A DNA stretch of 64,000 bases from Phycisphaeraceae bacterium (GCA_019636845.1 JAHBWV010000001.1:124001-188000), one strand, 5' to 3'. Positions 1-9,189 are shown, counted from the stretch's first letter. Translations and numbers: made by a program. The notes: generated from the letters alone by a model not told the origin.

Positions 1-2
1 AT

Positions 3-683
3 GCGGTGGAGAAGCTGCGGAACGCGATGGCATCCGCCGGTGCCGGGATCATCGGGAACTACCGCGTCTGCTCGTTCGGCGCGGAGGGAGTGGGCACGTT
101 TCTCGGGGGCGAGGGCTCGAAGCCGGTGATCGGCGAGGCGGGGCGGCTGGAGAGTGTGCGTGAGGTGCGTCTTGAGATGGTCTGCTCGCGGAGCGCGGTG
201 CCGCTGGTGGTGGAGACGCTGCGGTCGTTCCATCCGTATGAGACGCCCGCGATCGATGTGTACGAGTTGACGGGTGTGCCCGAGCGTCACGTCGGCGTCG
301 GACGTCGGCTCGTGCTCGATCGTCCGGCGACGATCGCGGAGCTGGGGGATCGGCTGCGGGGGCATCTCGATCGTGTGCGCTTGCGGATGGCGCTGGTCGA
401 GAGCGACAAGCCGCTGACGCACGTGGGCGTGGTGGCTGGTGCGGGCGCGGAGCTTGCGATGACGGCGGTGCGTGAGGGGTGCGAGGTGTTTGTGACGGGC
501 GAGATGAAGCACCACGAGGTGGTGGAGATGCTCAACGCCGGGTGCAGCGTGCTGCTGGCGGGTCATACGAACACGGAGCGCGGGTATCTCAAGCGACTCG
601 CGAAGCGATTGACTGCGGCTTTGCCGGGGCTGACGACGCACTGCTCGACGGCGGATCGCGACATCCTGGTCGCGGTGCCGTGA
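3..683 (+). CDS. NIF3-family protein (GTP cyclohydrolase 1 type 2-like), 5'-truncated
   Basis: The reading frame is open from the left edge, so the true start lies outside the window; the GTG at 6 is unlikely to be the start. The middle carries the CutA-like insert of the YqfO/NIF3 subgroup (the FHPYETPAIDVYEL stretch), and the C-terminal part has the family metal-binding signature GHTNTERG followed by LKRLAKRL. NIF3 proteins are toroidal hexamers with a di-metal site; some bacterial members hydrolyse or sense nucleotides, but no substrate can be deduced here. It ends 33 bp from the convergent comEC gene. Confidence 0.85.
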   Translation, partial: AVEKLRNAMASAGAGIIGNYRVCSFGAEGVGTFLGGEGSKPVIGEAGRLESVREVRLEMVCSRSAVPLVVETLRSFHPYETPAIDVYELTGVPERHVGVGRRLVLDRPATIAELGDRLRGHLDRVRLRMALVESDKPLTHVGVVAGAGAELAMTAVREGCEVFVTGEMKHHEVVEMLNAGCSVLLAGHTNTERGYLKRLAKRLTAALPGLTTHCSTADRDILVAVP

Positions 684-715
684 TGGAATGAAGAGGTCGT
701 CTGCGACGAGCGGAC

Positions 716-3226
716 TTATCGAGTCCGAGTGCGCGCCGCCTCCGCGTTCGTTCCGGATCTTGTCGTGCCGTTCGCGAGTGCTTCGCTCCATATCCAGCCA
801 TCGGTGGCGGTGACGCCCCACGACCGTCCCCCGTCGAGCCAGATGCCGCGCCAGTGCTGCATGCGCGGGTCGGCGGATCTTCTCTGTCCGGTTGATTGGT
901 GGATGCTGTCCGGGTCGGTGTGGAAGAGCAGATCGACGGCCTCGCGGATCGCGCTGCCGTGGTGGGGCATTTCGAGCACACGGGCTCGCAGCCCGGGGTT
1001 CGAGGCGATGATGCGTGTGATCGCATCTTGTTGGATGTCGCCGGTCAGGAGGAGCGACGCTGGCGGCTCGGCCTCTTGGGGTGTGGGGGGGGCGTGGGGG
1101 GCGTGGGGGGCGTGGGGGGGTGCGGCGTGCGGGTGGAGCGGGTGGACGACCGCGACGAGGGAGCGTTCGTTCGGTTCTCTGGAGGTGAATCCATCTTCGG
1201 GCCAGATGAAGCGGATGCTTGTGTGTCCGAGCGTGAGGGAATCGCCGGCGTTGATGCGACGGATCGCCACGCCCCGGCGTTCGAGATCGGCGAGGGCGCG
1301 AGCGATCTGGCCTCGTGGTGATGCGCCTGCGTGCTCGATGGTTGCGTCGCCGATGAGGAGGGTGCGCAGCCCCAAGGTCCGCGCGGCATCGACGAGTCCG
1401 TTGGCGTGATCGATGTTCGGGTGGGTGAGGACGGCGAGGGGGATGCGCGTGATGCCGAGTGCGCGGGCGGCTCGGGGGAGCGTGCGTGATCCGATGTCCG
1501 AGCGGGTGAGAGAGCCGCAGTCCCAGAGCATGGCGTCGCGTCCGGAGCGGACGATGTGGCACGAGCCGTCTCCGACGGCGAGCGTATCGATGCGGACGAG
1601 GACATCCGGCGCGAGGGCCGATGTGGCGCGGAGTTCCATGCCCGACCATCCCAGGACGAGCGTGGTCGCGAGCCAGTGGGGGATGCTGCGCCAGCGGCCC
1701 GAGGCGCACCACCAGAGCGCGAGTGCGACCGCGGCTCCGGCGAGCGGGATGGAGATCGGCGCGATGCGAACGAGCGAGACGGGTGATTCATCGAACCAGA
1801 TGACCACGTCGGTGATCCACGCTCCGAGCGTGTCGATGATGCCGCCGAGGGTGTGCCCGAGCGCGGGCGAGAGCAGCCCTCCCATGATGGCGAGGAAGCC
1901 GATCCACATGAGGATGATGCACATCGGCACGACGACGAGTGTTGCGGGAACCGCGAGCAGACTGATGTTTCCGGTGTGCCACGCGATGATCGGGAGCCCG
2001 ACGAGCCAGCAGAGCAGAGAGGCCGACACGAGCGACTTTGCGCCTTCGATCAGGCGGCCCGGGATCGTCGGGTCGGGGGTTGTGACGGTGCCTTTGAGGC
2101 GTGAGCCCCACAGGCGATCGTGAGTCGATGTGCCGAGCCAGAGCAAGGTTGCCGTCAGGCCGACGGAGAGCTGGAAGCCGAGTGAGAACGCGTCCGCGGG
2201 TCTCCAGAGGGCCAGTGTGCACGCGATCCAGCCGAGCAGCGCGAGGCGATCGTGGCGTCGTCCGAGCGCGTCGGCGAGCAGGAAGCAGATCGCCATCGCC
2301 CCGGCGCGGAGGATCGGTGCTTCGGCGGGGACGACCATGAGATAGAACACGACGAGTGAGGCGACGCAGAGCGGCTCCAGCGGGCCTCTGTCGCCCAGGG
2401 TGCGGAGCGCGAGCGTGACCGACCACACGAGCACGACGAGGTGGAAGCCGGAGATGGCCAGCACGTGCGAGAGGCCGACGCGCGTAAAGGCATCTCGGGC
2501 GGGCTCGAGCGCGGTCTCGTCTTCTCCGAGGAGGAGCGAGCGCGTCAGGGCGAGCCCTTGCGAAGGGCTCTCGCTTTCGTGGTTGGCCGGCGTCAGCGCA
2601 GCAAGCGAGCGGGCTCTGAGGCGTGATGCGAGGTGTGCGAGTTGATCTCGTGTCGTCGGTGTGTGCGCGATGCGATGGACGAGAGTCGGCGTGGTCTCGA
2701 TGCTGCCGAGGCGTCGGTCTTGCGCGGCACGGATGCGGGCGTCGGGCTCACCCGGGTTCAGGGGTCCGTGGGTCGGGATCCAGCGGCCCTGGACCTCGAC
2801 GGTATCTCCGATGCGCAGCGATTCGAGGCGACCCGTGACGCGGACACGAACGGAGCCGCCCTCGGTGCGGAGCGTGAAGAGTTGGCGCAGAGCGGGACCG
2901 AAGGAGATCGGGCCGCGTGGATCGATGAGGCGCGGCTCATCGGCGACGGTGCCGCGGACGATCCGGAGTTCGTTCGTCTGGTCGTTGGCGCTCGCGAGGT
3001 GTGTGTTGATGCGGAGTGTCCACCATGACGCGCCGAGGGTGATGGCCGCGATGATCACTGCGGTGGCGTATGCGCGGCCCTTGATGAAGCACGAAGCGAT
3101 GGCGAGCAGGGCGGCGAGGATCAGCCAGGGGGTGGGATCTGTGAGGCCGAGCGTGCGCGCCAGCGCGAACCCGCAGATGAGGCAGGCGAGCGCGGTCCAG
3201 GCACGGGCAGCAGCGTCCCATCGCAT
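716..3226 (-). CDS. comEC: ComEC/Rec2 family DNA-uptake channel protein
   Basis: About 836 aa. An N-terminal hydrophobic block with an OB-like DUF4131 region (roughly residues 10-180) is followed by the multi-spanning competence domain (roughly 215-510) and a C-terminal metallo-beta-lactamase-like domain. The last contains the motif THPNIDHANG, a later LLLTGDIQQD and EMPHHGS, as in ComEC nuclease domains. The known role is translocation of single-stranded DNA across the inner membrane in natural competence. The frame opens at a TTG at 3265, but ATG at 3226 directly precedes the first membrane segment and is preferred; no strong ribosome site is visible. A His/Ala/Pro-rich low-complexity insert sits between the MBL motifs and is encoded by a G-run repeat (1085-1120). 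No other competence gene is adjacent except the pseudopilin upstream. Confidence 0.9.
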   Translation of the reverse strand: MRWDAAARAWTALACLICGFALARTLGLTDPTPWLILAALLAIASCFIKGRAYATAVIIAAITLGASWWTLRINTHLASANDQTNELRIVRGTVADEPRLIDPRGPISFGPALRQLFTLRTEGGSVRVRVTGRLESLRIGDTVEVQGRWIPTHGPLNPGEPDARIRAAQDRRLGSIETTPTLVHRIAHTPTTRDQLAHLASRLRARSLAALTPANHESESPSQGLALTRSLLLGEDETALEPARDAFTRVGLSHVLAISGFHLVVLVWSVTLALRTLGDRGPLEPLCVASLVVFYLMVVPAEAPILRAGAMAICFLLADALGRRHDRLALLGWIACTLALWRPADAFSLGFQLSVGLTATLLWLGTSTHDRLWGSRLKGTVTTPDPTIPGRLIEGAKSLVSASLLCWLVGLPIIAWHTGNISLLAVPATLVVVPMCIILMWIGFLAIMGGLLSPALGHTLGGIIDTLGAWITDVVIWFDESPVSLVRIAPISIPLAGAAVALALWWCASGRWRSIPHWLATTLVLGWSGMELRATSALAPDVLVRIDTLAVGDGSCHIVRSGRDAMLWDCGSLTRSDIGSRTLPRAARALGITRIPLAVLTHPNIDHANGLVDAARTLGLRTLLIGDATIEHAGASPRGQIARALADLERRGVAIRRINAGDSLTLGHTSIRFIWPEDGFTSREPNERSLVAVVHPLHPHAAPPHAPHAPHAPPTPQEAEPPASLLLTGDIQQDAITRIIASNPGLRARVLEMPHHGSAIREAVDLLFHTDPDSIHQSTGQRRSADPRMQHWRGIWLDGGRSWGVTATDGWIWSEALANGTTRSGTNAEAARTRTR
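1085..1120 (+). repeat. In-frame 9-nt G-run tandem repeat inside comEC
   Basis: On the plus strand there are four runs of 6-8 G separated by CGT (1085-1092, 1096-1101, 1105-1110, 1114-1120). The unit is 9 nt, so on the minus strand it encodes His-Ala-Pro repeats and copy-number change would keep frame, whereas G-run slippage would not. The arrangement fits a G-quadruplex-forming sequence on the strand that is template for comEC. Confidence 0.8.
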
Positions 3227-3315
3227 GAGGTGTGTCAGCGTGACACAACGGGCATGGGACGTCAAGCCGGCTGTTCACAATCCGAGGTGGTGATCGGGTC
3301 GGGTGTGCGATCGGA

Positions 3316-4509
3316 TCAGTTGCCGCCGGAGACGACGATGTCGTCGAAGTCGTCGAGCACGTCGATGGTTGTGGGCGTGCCCTTGCTGTCGAGGAGATCC
3401 GCGCCGTTTCGGTTCTTGAAGTTCAGGCCGTAGGAGAGGCGTTTGGCCGCTCCTGTGCCGACGGCGTGCTTCGCTCCTGCGTCTTTCACACCGAGGTAGA
3501 CACCATCCACGCCCGCGGAGTGGACGATGAAGCGTCCTCTCGCGGCGGTGGGGCGGATGTTGGCTACGGTGTTGGAACGGTCGTCAGGATAGCCGGGGTG
3601 GCCGAGGAGGCCGTTGAGCGTTGCGATGCGATCGGCATCGGAGAGGGGGGTGCCGACACCACCTCCGAGGAGACTCTCGACGGGCATGTTGACGAACTTG
3701 GGCCCGACCGCGTTCGCGGAGAGGAAGGCGGAGTTTGAGTTCCAGTAGAAGCGGGCACGCGGGCCGGTGCCCGGGGGCGGGCCGGAATTCATCCGCGCGA
3801 AATCGGTCTCTGCGACGATGGGCTGGGTGGCGGTCTCGTCCATGACCCAGGCGAGGATGGGGGTGCCGAAAGCGTCGATCACGTCGGGGAGCTGTCGGCG
3901 TGCGGCTGATGAGACATCCGAGTGAGGCGGGGCGGAGTTCTGGGCCTGGCGATCGCTGCCTCGTGAGAACTGGGGCTGGTAGAACTTGTTGTCGGGGACG
4001 AAGTATGGGGCGAAGCCGTTGGTCGAGACCCCGATCTTGGATGTGTCCACGTCGATGCGCTCGGGCACGGAACGAAGCGGGCCGACGCGCTCGGCCAGGT
4101 TCTCGGGAAGGACGGATGGTGGGGGGGCGCTGCCGCCTCCGCCGCCGCTGGATCCTCCTGTGGGTCGCGGCACAACGCCTCCGGCGAGGTCGAGCATGAC
4201 GTTTTCCATGGAGGACATGCCCCTGCCGCTGCCAGTTCCGGCGAACTGATCGTTGTTCCCCATCTCCGTGGGCGAGAAGTATCCGGGGAGGCGGCGCTGG
4301 TCCTGCTCGAAGCGTGAGACCGCGCTGAGGAGTTGCTGGATGAGGTTCTGGGTGGCGGTCTTGCGCGCGACGTTGCGTGCTCCGCCGAGTGCGGGGAGCA
4401 GGATCGCGGAGATGATGACGATGATGAGGATGACGACGATGAGTTCGATGATGGTGAACGCGCGACGCGGGGCGAAGGCGGACTTCATTCGCGAGATGCA
4501 CTGAGCCAT
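3316..4509 (-). CDS. Type II secretion/type IV pilin-like pseudopilin with large C-terminal domain
   Basis: About 397 aa. The start at 4509 (M-A-Q-C-I-S) is chosen because GGGAGGGAGG lies 4 nt upstream and it puts the class III prepilin signal at residues 12-40: R-R-A-F-T-I-I-E-L-I-V-V-I followed by a hydrophobic helix ending LLPAL. Position -1 to the cleavage site is Ala rather than the commoner Gly. Earlier in-frame codons exist up to 4659 but give a non-pilin leader. The C-terminal ~350 residues include a Gly/Ser/Pro-rich linker around residue 125 and no domain I recognise. It should be processed by a prepilin peptidase and assemble in a pseudopilus. It lies about 190 bp upstream (in plus coordinates) of the first GC-module gene and shares its strand. 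Confidence 0.8.
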   Translation of the reverse strand: MAQCISRMKSAFAPRRAFTIIELIVVILIIVIISAILLPALGGARNVARKTATQNLIQQLLSAVSRFEQDQRRLPGYFSPTEMGNNDQFAGTGSGRGMSSMENVMLDLAGGVVPRPTGGSSGGGGGSAPPPSVLPENLAERVGPLRSVPERIDVDTSKIGVSTNGFAPYFVPDNKFYQPQFSRGSDRQAQNSAPPHSDVSSAARRQLPDVIDAFGTPILAWVMDETATQPIVAETDFARMNSGPPPGTGPRARFYWNSNSAFLSANAVGPKFVNMPVESLLGGGVGTPLSDADRIATLNGLLGHPGYPDDRSNTVANIRPTAARGRFIVHSAGVDGVYLGVKDAGAKHAVGTGAAKRLSYGLNFKNRNGADLLDSKGTPTTIDVLDDFDDIVVSGGN

Positions 4510-4703
4510 GCGGCCTCCCTCCCCTGCGCCGGTACAGACCGCGCAGGGGGATGCTGTATCCACCGCCCTCTTCTCTCCCTTTCGACGGTGATGGCCGTCG
4601 TGTTGCTCCGCGATTGCCGGAAAGCGGGCGATACGGAAGAGAAGAACCCAAACACACACCGGCTCAGGAAGTGTAGCGGAGGAGCGGCGGGGGGGCGAGA
4701 GGG

Positions 4704-6005
4704 TCAGCAGCCGGTGCCGAATGCGTCAAGGAAGTCGAGGAAATCGAGGATGTCGATGAGTGTGTCGCCGTTGAGGTCGGGGTTGCCGAGTGTGCCGCAG
4801 GGAGCGGGGAGTTGGTCGCACTGTCCGAAGTCGTCGAAGAAGTCGAGGAAGTCGAGGACGTCAACGAGATCATCGTTGTTGTAGTCGGCGGGGCAGACCT
4901 CGAAAGGCGTGGCGACGAGGATGTACTCCGAGGCGGAGCTGCCATCGTAGCAATAGAAGGCGACCTGTCCGTGGTCGTTGATCGAACGAGGTCCGACGGT
5001 GCGATCCCGTGTGATGCGCCACACATGTACGGGCGTGTCGCCCGCTGTGACGACGTCGCCTTCGGCGACGATGAGTTGGCGGCTGCCATCGGCGCGATAG
5101 ACCCACAAGCCGTAGGGCTCCGTCTCCGATGGTTGTGATGGGTAAACGACATCTCCCAAGTCATTGATTCCCAAGTGAGAGTCTGAGCCACCCGGATACT
5201 GCTGGAGTGTCGCGTGGCGGGTCGCGATGGTTCCGTTGTCGTAGGTGAACAGCGTGGGGAGTTCGATGCTGTATGGATTCGGCCTCGCGACGAACGCGAT
5301 CAGGCCGCTGCCGCTCGTGGCGACCTGGTTCGTGTGGTCGAGAGTGTCTCGATCGACGATGACGCTGTCGTTCTGCCAGACGACGAGTCCATCCGTGGTG
5401 TTGCCGTTCCCTGTCCAGACGACGTCGCCTGAATCGGTCATGCTCGGGATGCCGTTGATCGCGATGATGTCGCTTCCGGGGCCGCCGATGGTGGACTCGA
5501 CGCCGAAGGCGGAGAGACGCCGGATGATGCTGTAGTTGTCGTACGCGATGGCTCCATCATCATTGACGACAACTCTGAAGCCAGCGGACCATCCTCCGGC
5601 GACTGGATCGGAGAGATCGATGCTGCCATCGGTCCAGCGTTTGAGAAGATTGCCGACAGGGGTCTCTTCGATCCAGGCCGCGACGCGGCCATCGCGGCTT
5701 ATCTGATTCTGCCACGAGGGCTGGCGCCCTTCCGTGCTCAGGCGCCATGTGAGACCGTGATCCTCGAGGAGCACCGCTCCGGATGCGTCCTGATACTGCG
5801 CGGAGAAGAGGACGCGACCGTTGTTGCCGATCGAGGGCCTCGACAGTGAGACGCTCAGGAACTCACCCGAGGGCGAGCCGGTGGCGACGATGCGGAACTC
5901 GTACCGGATCGGTCGGGCTTCGGCGAACCCGGCGAACGATGCGGCCATTCCCAGACCGAGTCCGGCGGCGACGCCGCGCAACGATTGAGCGAGACACAGT
6001 GCCAT
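4704..6005 (-). CDS. Exported NxxGxxAF-repeat protein with GC-type dockerin-like tail
   Basis: 433 aa. A signal peptide covers residues 1-30 (AGLGLGMAASFAGFAEA). The body has repeated short motifs of the N-x-x-G-x-x-A-F kind (ISRDGRVAAW, INDLGDVVYPS, INDHGQVAFYC), typical of exported planctomycete tandem-repeat proteins, possibly a propeller. The last ~62 residues are the shared module: CPADYNNDD, first DFLDFFDDFGQC, linker with P-A-P-C, second loop DLNGDTLID, DFLDFLDAF, ending G-T-G-C. No enzyme function can be assigned. It is the first of three adjacent minus-strand genes whose tails are nearly identical in DNA. Confidence 0.85.
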   Translation of the reverse strand: MALCLAQSLRGVAAGLGLGMAASFAGFAEARPIRYEFRIVATGSPSGEFLSVSLSRPSIGNNGRVLFSAQYQDASGAVLLEDHGLTWRLSTEGRQPSWQNQISRDGRVAAWIEETPVGNLLKRWTDGSIDLSDPVAGGWSAGFRVVVNDDGAIAYDNYSIIRRLSAFGVESTIGGPGSDIIAINGIPSMTDSGDVVWTGNGNTTDGLVVWQNDSVIVDRDTLDHTNQVATSGSGLIAFVARPNPYSIELPTLFTYDNGTIATRHATLQQYPGGSDSHLGINDLGDVVYPSQPSETEPYGLWVYRADGSRQLIVAEGDVVTAGDTPVHVWRITRDRTVGPRSINDHGQVAFYCYDGSSASEYILVATPFEVCPADYNNDDLVDVLDFLDFFDDFGQCDQLPAPCGTLGNPDLNGDTLIDILDFLDFLDAFGTGC

Positions 6006-6104
6006 GGAGCACCTCCCGGCGGGAGACTACCGAGAGGCCGGGTCGGATTCAAGAGAAGTTTGCGCGAAAGCTCAGGGTTTGCGGGACGCAGCGCGCAAGG
6101 CGTA

Positions 6105-7493
6105 TCAGCAACCATTGCCGAAGGCGTCGAGGAAGTCGAGGAAATCGATGATGTCGATGATGGTGTCACCGTTGAGGTCGGGGTTGCCGAGTGTGCCGCA
6201 GGGGGCGGGGAGTTGGTCGCACTGGCCGAAGTCGTCGAAGAAGTCGAGAAAGTCGAGGATGTCAACGGTGGTGTCGCCGGTGTAGTCGGCGGGGCAGGCC
6301 GCGGTGAGGGTGGCGACGGCGTAGGTGTACACGTTGGCCTCTGTCCGGACCGACGCCTTGAAGGACGTGGTGGCGGGGAGGGGTGTGCCGGCCGGGACGC
6401 GCGCGGTGATGGCGAGCGGCGTGGAGTCACCGGGGGCTATGGGTCCGATCGGGCCGGGCGCAGCGAGAAGCCAGGGCGATTCTGATCCGGGCGTGAGGGT
6501 GCGGGGGAGCGGCCCGGAGACGGTCGCGATGAAGGGGATGTCGAGGGGCGCATAGCCGCGGGCGGAGAGCGGTGCGGGCGGGGCGGAGAGGGCGAGCCGG
6601 GGGTCGATGACCGCAGCAAGGCGCGGATCGGTCTGGGCCTGTGGGTCCCAGACGAGTGGGGCGCGGGAGTGATCGTCCCTGAGGTGCAGGTCAAAGGCGG
6701 CGGTGAGGAGGGCGCGGGTGAGGGCGAGTTGCTCCGCGCGTGGCATCGACCCACTGTCGCAGCCGAAGGTGCTCGAATCGATGTACCCGCAGTGAAAGCC
6801 GCCGATCTGGCTGATCATCCGGCGCGGACCCGGGGCCGCGTTGTACATGAGCTGGCCGTGGCTGGCGGTGGGGGTGATGGTGTCCCGCGTCCCCACGATC
6901 GCGGTGAAGGGGATGGAGAGGTTCGCGGCGGCGGCGGCTGCGGAGGGGCTCGTCTCGGCGGGGGCGAGGGGCGCGAGGGCACGGATGCGCGGGTCCGCCG
7001 CGGCGGCCAGGATGCTCGCCCCGCCCCCCATCGAGTGCCCCGAAGCACCAAGGCGCAGCGGATCGACAGCGCCCTCGAGCCATGAGCCCGGGGTATCGCT
7101 CTGCTCGATGAGGTACGTGAGGCAGTGGCTGAGGTCGCCAGCGAAGCGGGAGTGACTGGGGAAGAGCGAACCCTCCGATTCGGAGGCGATGACGATGTAC
7201 CCGCGGGTGGCCAGGTGCTGGAGCGTGGATTGGTACGCCGAAACGGGCGTGAAGAACCCGTGGCCGAAGGTGACAGCCGGGAGCGGAGGGAGAGCGGCGT
7301 CGCGTGGGGCGTTCAGTCCTGCGGTGAGGGCGGGGTAGTGGACCCGGGCCGAGAAGGTCGTCAGGTCGGGGCGTGTGACCGTGACGGTGCGCCATCCGGC
7401 GGGGTACGGGCCCGGCGTCGAGAGATCCTCGGCCCGCGTCGAGGCGGCCGTCAGGAGTATCAGAATGGTCAACAGTGCGGGTATGGGCTTCAT
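6105..7493 (-). CDS. Exported alpha/beta hydrolase of the cutinase/PETase/chlorophyllase type with GC-type tail
   Basis: 462 aa from ATG at 7493, which has GGAG 8 nt upstream and begins a clear signal peptide (MKPIPALLTILILLTAASTRA). The hydrolase domain spans roughly residues 25-290: an oxyanion-side GHGFFTPVSAYQ, nucleophile elbow GHSMGGGAS (Ser154), acid site VGTRDTITP (Asp204) and GGFHCGY (His234). The order and local sequence resemble bacterial polyester hydrolases and chlorophyllases. Residues ~300-395 form an uncharacterised beta-rich region, and the last ~62 residues are the four-Cys DFLDF module ending G-N-G-C. The substrate is inferred to be an ester, possibly polymeric. Upstream in-frame sequence to 7670 is only the tail of the neighbouring gene in another frame. 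Confidence 0.85.
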   Translation of the reverse strand: MKPIPALLTILILLTAASTRAEDLSTPGPYPAGWRTVTVTRPDLTTFSARVHYPALTAGLNAPRDAALPPLPAVTFGHGFFTPVSAYQSTLQHLATRGYIVIASESEGSLFPSHSRFAGDLSHCLTYLIEQSDTPGSWLEGAVDPLRLGASGHSMGGGASILAAAADPRIRALAPLAPAETSPSAAAAAANLSIPFTAIVGTRDTITPTASHGQLMYNAAPGPRRMISQIGGFHCGYIDSSTFGCDSGSMPRAEQLALTRALLTAAFDLHLRDDHSRAPLVWDPQAQTDPRLAAVIDPRLALSAPPAPLSARGYAPLDIPFIATVSGPLPRTLTPGSESPWLLAAPGPIGPIAPGDSTPLAITARVPAGTPLPATTSFKASVRTEANVYTYAVATLTAACPADYTGDTTVDILDFLDFFDDFGQCDQLPAPCGTLGNPDLNGDTIIDIIDFLDFLDAFGNGC

Positions 7494-7663
7494 GCACGTT
7501 CTCCAGGCAGGCAATCGGAGCCGGCGTGGTGCTGGATGCGGCCCGCCGTCAGTATCCGGGATATCCCGGTTGACGCTTTGTCCACGACCTGCGGCATGGC
7601 CGGATCGACGCAGAGCGGCTTGTTCCCGAAGATGAGCGGGGGAGGGGCCGGGGGTCGAGAGGG

Positions 7664-9067
7664 TCAGCACCCGGTGCCAAAGTCGTCCATGAAATCGAGG
7701 AAATCAAGGATGTCGATGATGGTGTCGCCGTTGAGGTCGGGGTTGCCGAGTGTGCCGCAGGGGGCGGGTTGGAGTTCGCAGGCGGCGAAGTCTTCGATGA
7801 AGTCGAGGAGATCGAGGATGTCATCGCCACCGTCAGTGTTGTAATCAGCGGGGCAGCAGGCGGGGGGCGTGGTGGGCCACGAGATCGAGCCCGAGTCGAA
7901 GAGCGCGTCGATGGCGGTGCGGGCTTGCCCGGCCCAGTCGCCGCTGGGGGCGCGTCTGTTGAAGATCACGGCGTAGGTGATGCCATCGCCGCGCTGACGG
8001 ATGAGACTGCTGGTGCCTACGAGGGAGCCGGTGTGGTTCCATCGCCAGGTGCCGCCGTCGTTGGCGGGCCGGGGTCTGCCGATGTTGGGACCGTTGACGT
8101 AGTAGCGTGCCGCGAACTTGGCGAGCGCGGCCGCGGTGGCGATGTGTGCGCCCTGTCCTGCGCGGGCTTCGTGGTCCCAGGTGCCGTAGGGTGCGCGGAC
8201 GAGCGGGCCGCCGGGGTTGTAGACGTTTAGGCCGAGTGCTGTCGCGTCGTAGAAGGGCTCGCGCGGATCCTGATCGACCTTGAAGGTGCGTCCGATCTGA
8301 TGGTCGTGGATGGCGACTCCCGCCGCGGACATGATGGAATCGAGTACCTGCTCAAGCGGCTGGCCTCGATGCTGCTCGACGACGAGACCCAGGACGAGCA
8401 TGCCGATGTTCGAGTATGACTCGGTAGTGCCCGGCGCGTGCTGGAGCGGCTTGCCGAGGATGTAACGGACGGTGTTCTCTCGTCCGGGAGGGCTTGGGAT
8501 GTCCATGGCCGACGCGATGGCGATCTCCATGTAAGTCAGATCGCCGGCGATGTCGCGGTTCCAGCCCCCTTTGTGATCGATAAGGTGGCGGACGGTGATA
8601 TCTGCAAGGCGCGGATCGCCGAGCGAGGGGAAGGGCGCGAGGTCGAGCAGACCGCCTCCGGGCTGGCCGAGGTTGAAGGCCTTGGTGTCGAGCGTGAAGG
8701 CGCCCTCGGCGATGAGTTCGCGCACGGCCGCGGCAGTGATGGGCTTGGAGACGCTGGCGATGCGCATGAGCGCGTTGGCGGCAATGGGCTGGGTTCGGGC
8801 CTCGTCGGCCCAACCGAAGCCACGCTCATAGATTAGGACGCCGTTGCGGGTGACGGCGATGGTGGCGGCGCCGATGTTGCGGGTGCAGACAAAGTCGAGC
8901 ATCAGTTCGTCGAGCGATGAGAGCGCGAGAACCTTGCATCCTCGCACGGGGCGACAGGAATCGGACTCGGGCTGCGCGACCGCTGGCGCGACAGCAACGA
9001 TCGCGAGAAGAAGTGGGATCAGGGCGTGTCGTGCGGCGATAGATTGGCACTGTGTGTGCATAGCCAT
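7664..9067 (-). CDS. Exported serine hydrolase of the class C beta-lactamase family with GC-type tail
   Basis: 467 aa from ATG 9067 (a second ATG is at 9061); a signal peptide ends near residue 31 (VAPAVA-QP). The frame stays open far upstream but there it runs antisense-free through lpdA in a different frame, so the long form is rejected. Motifs: SVSK (Ser105-x-x-Lys108), YSN (218-220) and HTG (345-347), the three signatures of class C beta-lactamase/DD-peptidase/esterase (PF00144) enzymes. Many such exported proteins are esterases or peptidases rather than antibiotic resistance enzymes, so resistance should not be inferred. The C-terminal module starts CPADYNTDG and ends G-T-G-C; its first loop is less regular (DLLDFIEDFAAC). 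Confidence 0.88.
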   Translation of the reverse strand: MAMHTQCQSIAARHALIPLLLAIVAVAPAVAQPESDSCRPVRGCKVLALSSLDELMLDFVCTRNIGAATIAVTRNGVLIYERGFGWADEARTQPIAANALMRIASVSKPITAAAVRELIAEGAFTLDTKAFNLGQPGGGLLDLAPFPSLGDPRLADITVRHLIDHKGGWNRDIAGDLTYMEIAIASAMDIPSPPGRENTVRYILGKPLQHAPGTTESYSNIGMLVLGLVVEQHRGQPLEQVLDSIMSAAGVAIHDHQIGRTFKVDQDPREPFYDATALGLNVYNPGGPLVRAPYGTWDHEARAGQGAHIATAAALAKFAARYYVNGPNIGRPRPANDGGTWRWNHTGSLVGTSSLIRQRGDGITYAVIFNRRAPSGDWAGQARTAIDALFDSGSISWPTTPPACCPADYNTDGGDDILDLLDFIEDFAACELQPAPCGTLGNPDLNGDTIIDILDFLDFMDDFGTGC

Positions 9068-9115
9068 CCGCGGGAGTTTACACGAAATCGGCTGATCACA
9101 CGTGTGAAGAATGAA

Positions 9116-9143
9116 AGAACCCACGGACTGCAGTCCATGGGTT
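9116..9143 (-). terminator. Intrinsic terminator after lpdA
   Basis: AACCCACGGACTG is followed directly by its near-perfect reverse complement, giving a 13-bp arm hairpin with one mismatch. On the minus strand it is followed by CTTTCATTCTTC. It lies 47 nt past the lpdA stop. The same palindrome recurs at 32742-32767. Confidence 0.75.
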
Positions 9144-9189
9144 CTCGGGTGGGAATGAGGGTGGAGATGGAAGGAGGGTGCGGACGCGG

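Noticed and set aside
7664..9067. Antibiotic resistance beta-lactamase
   Set aside because: The SxxK/YSN/HTG motifs define the serine hydrolase family, but the protein is tagged and exported like its neighbours; many members are esterases or peptidases.
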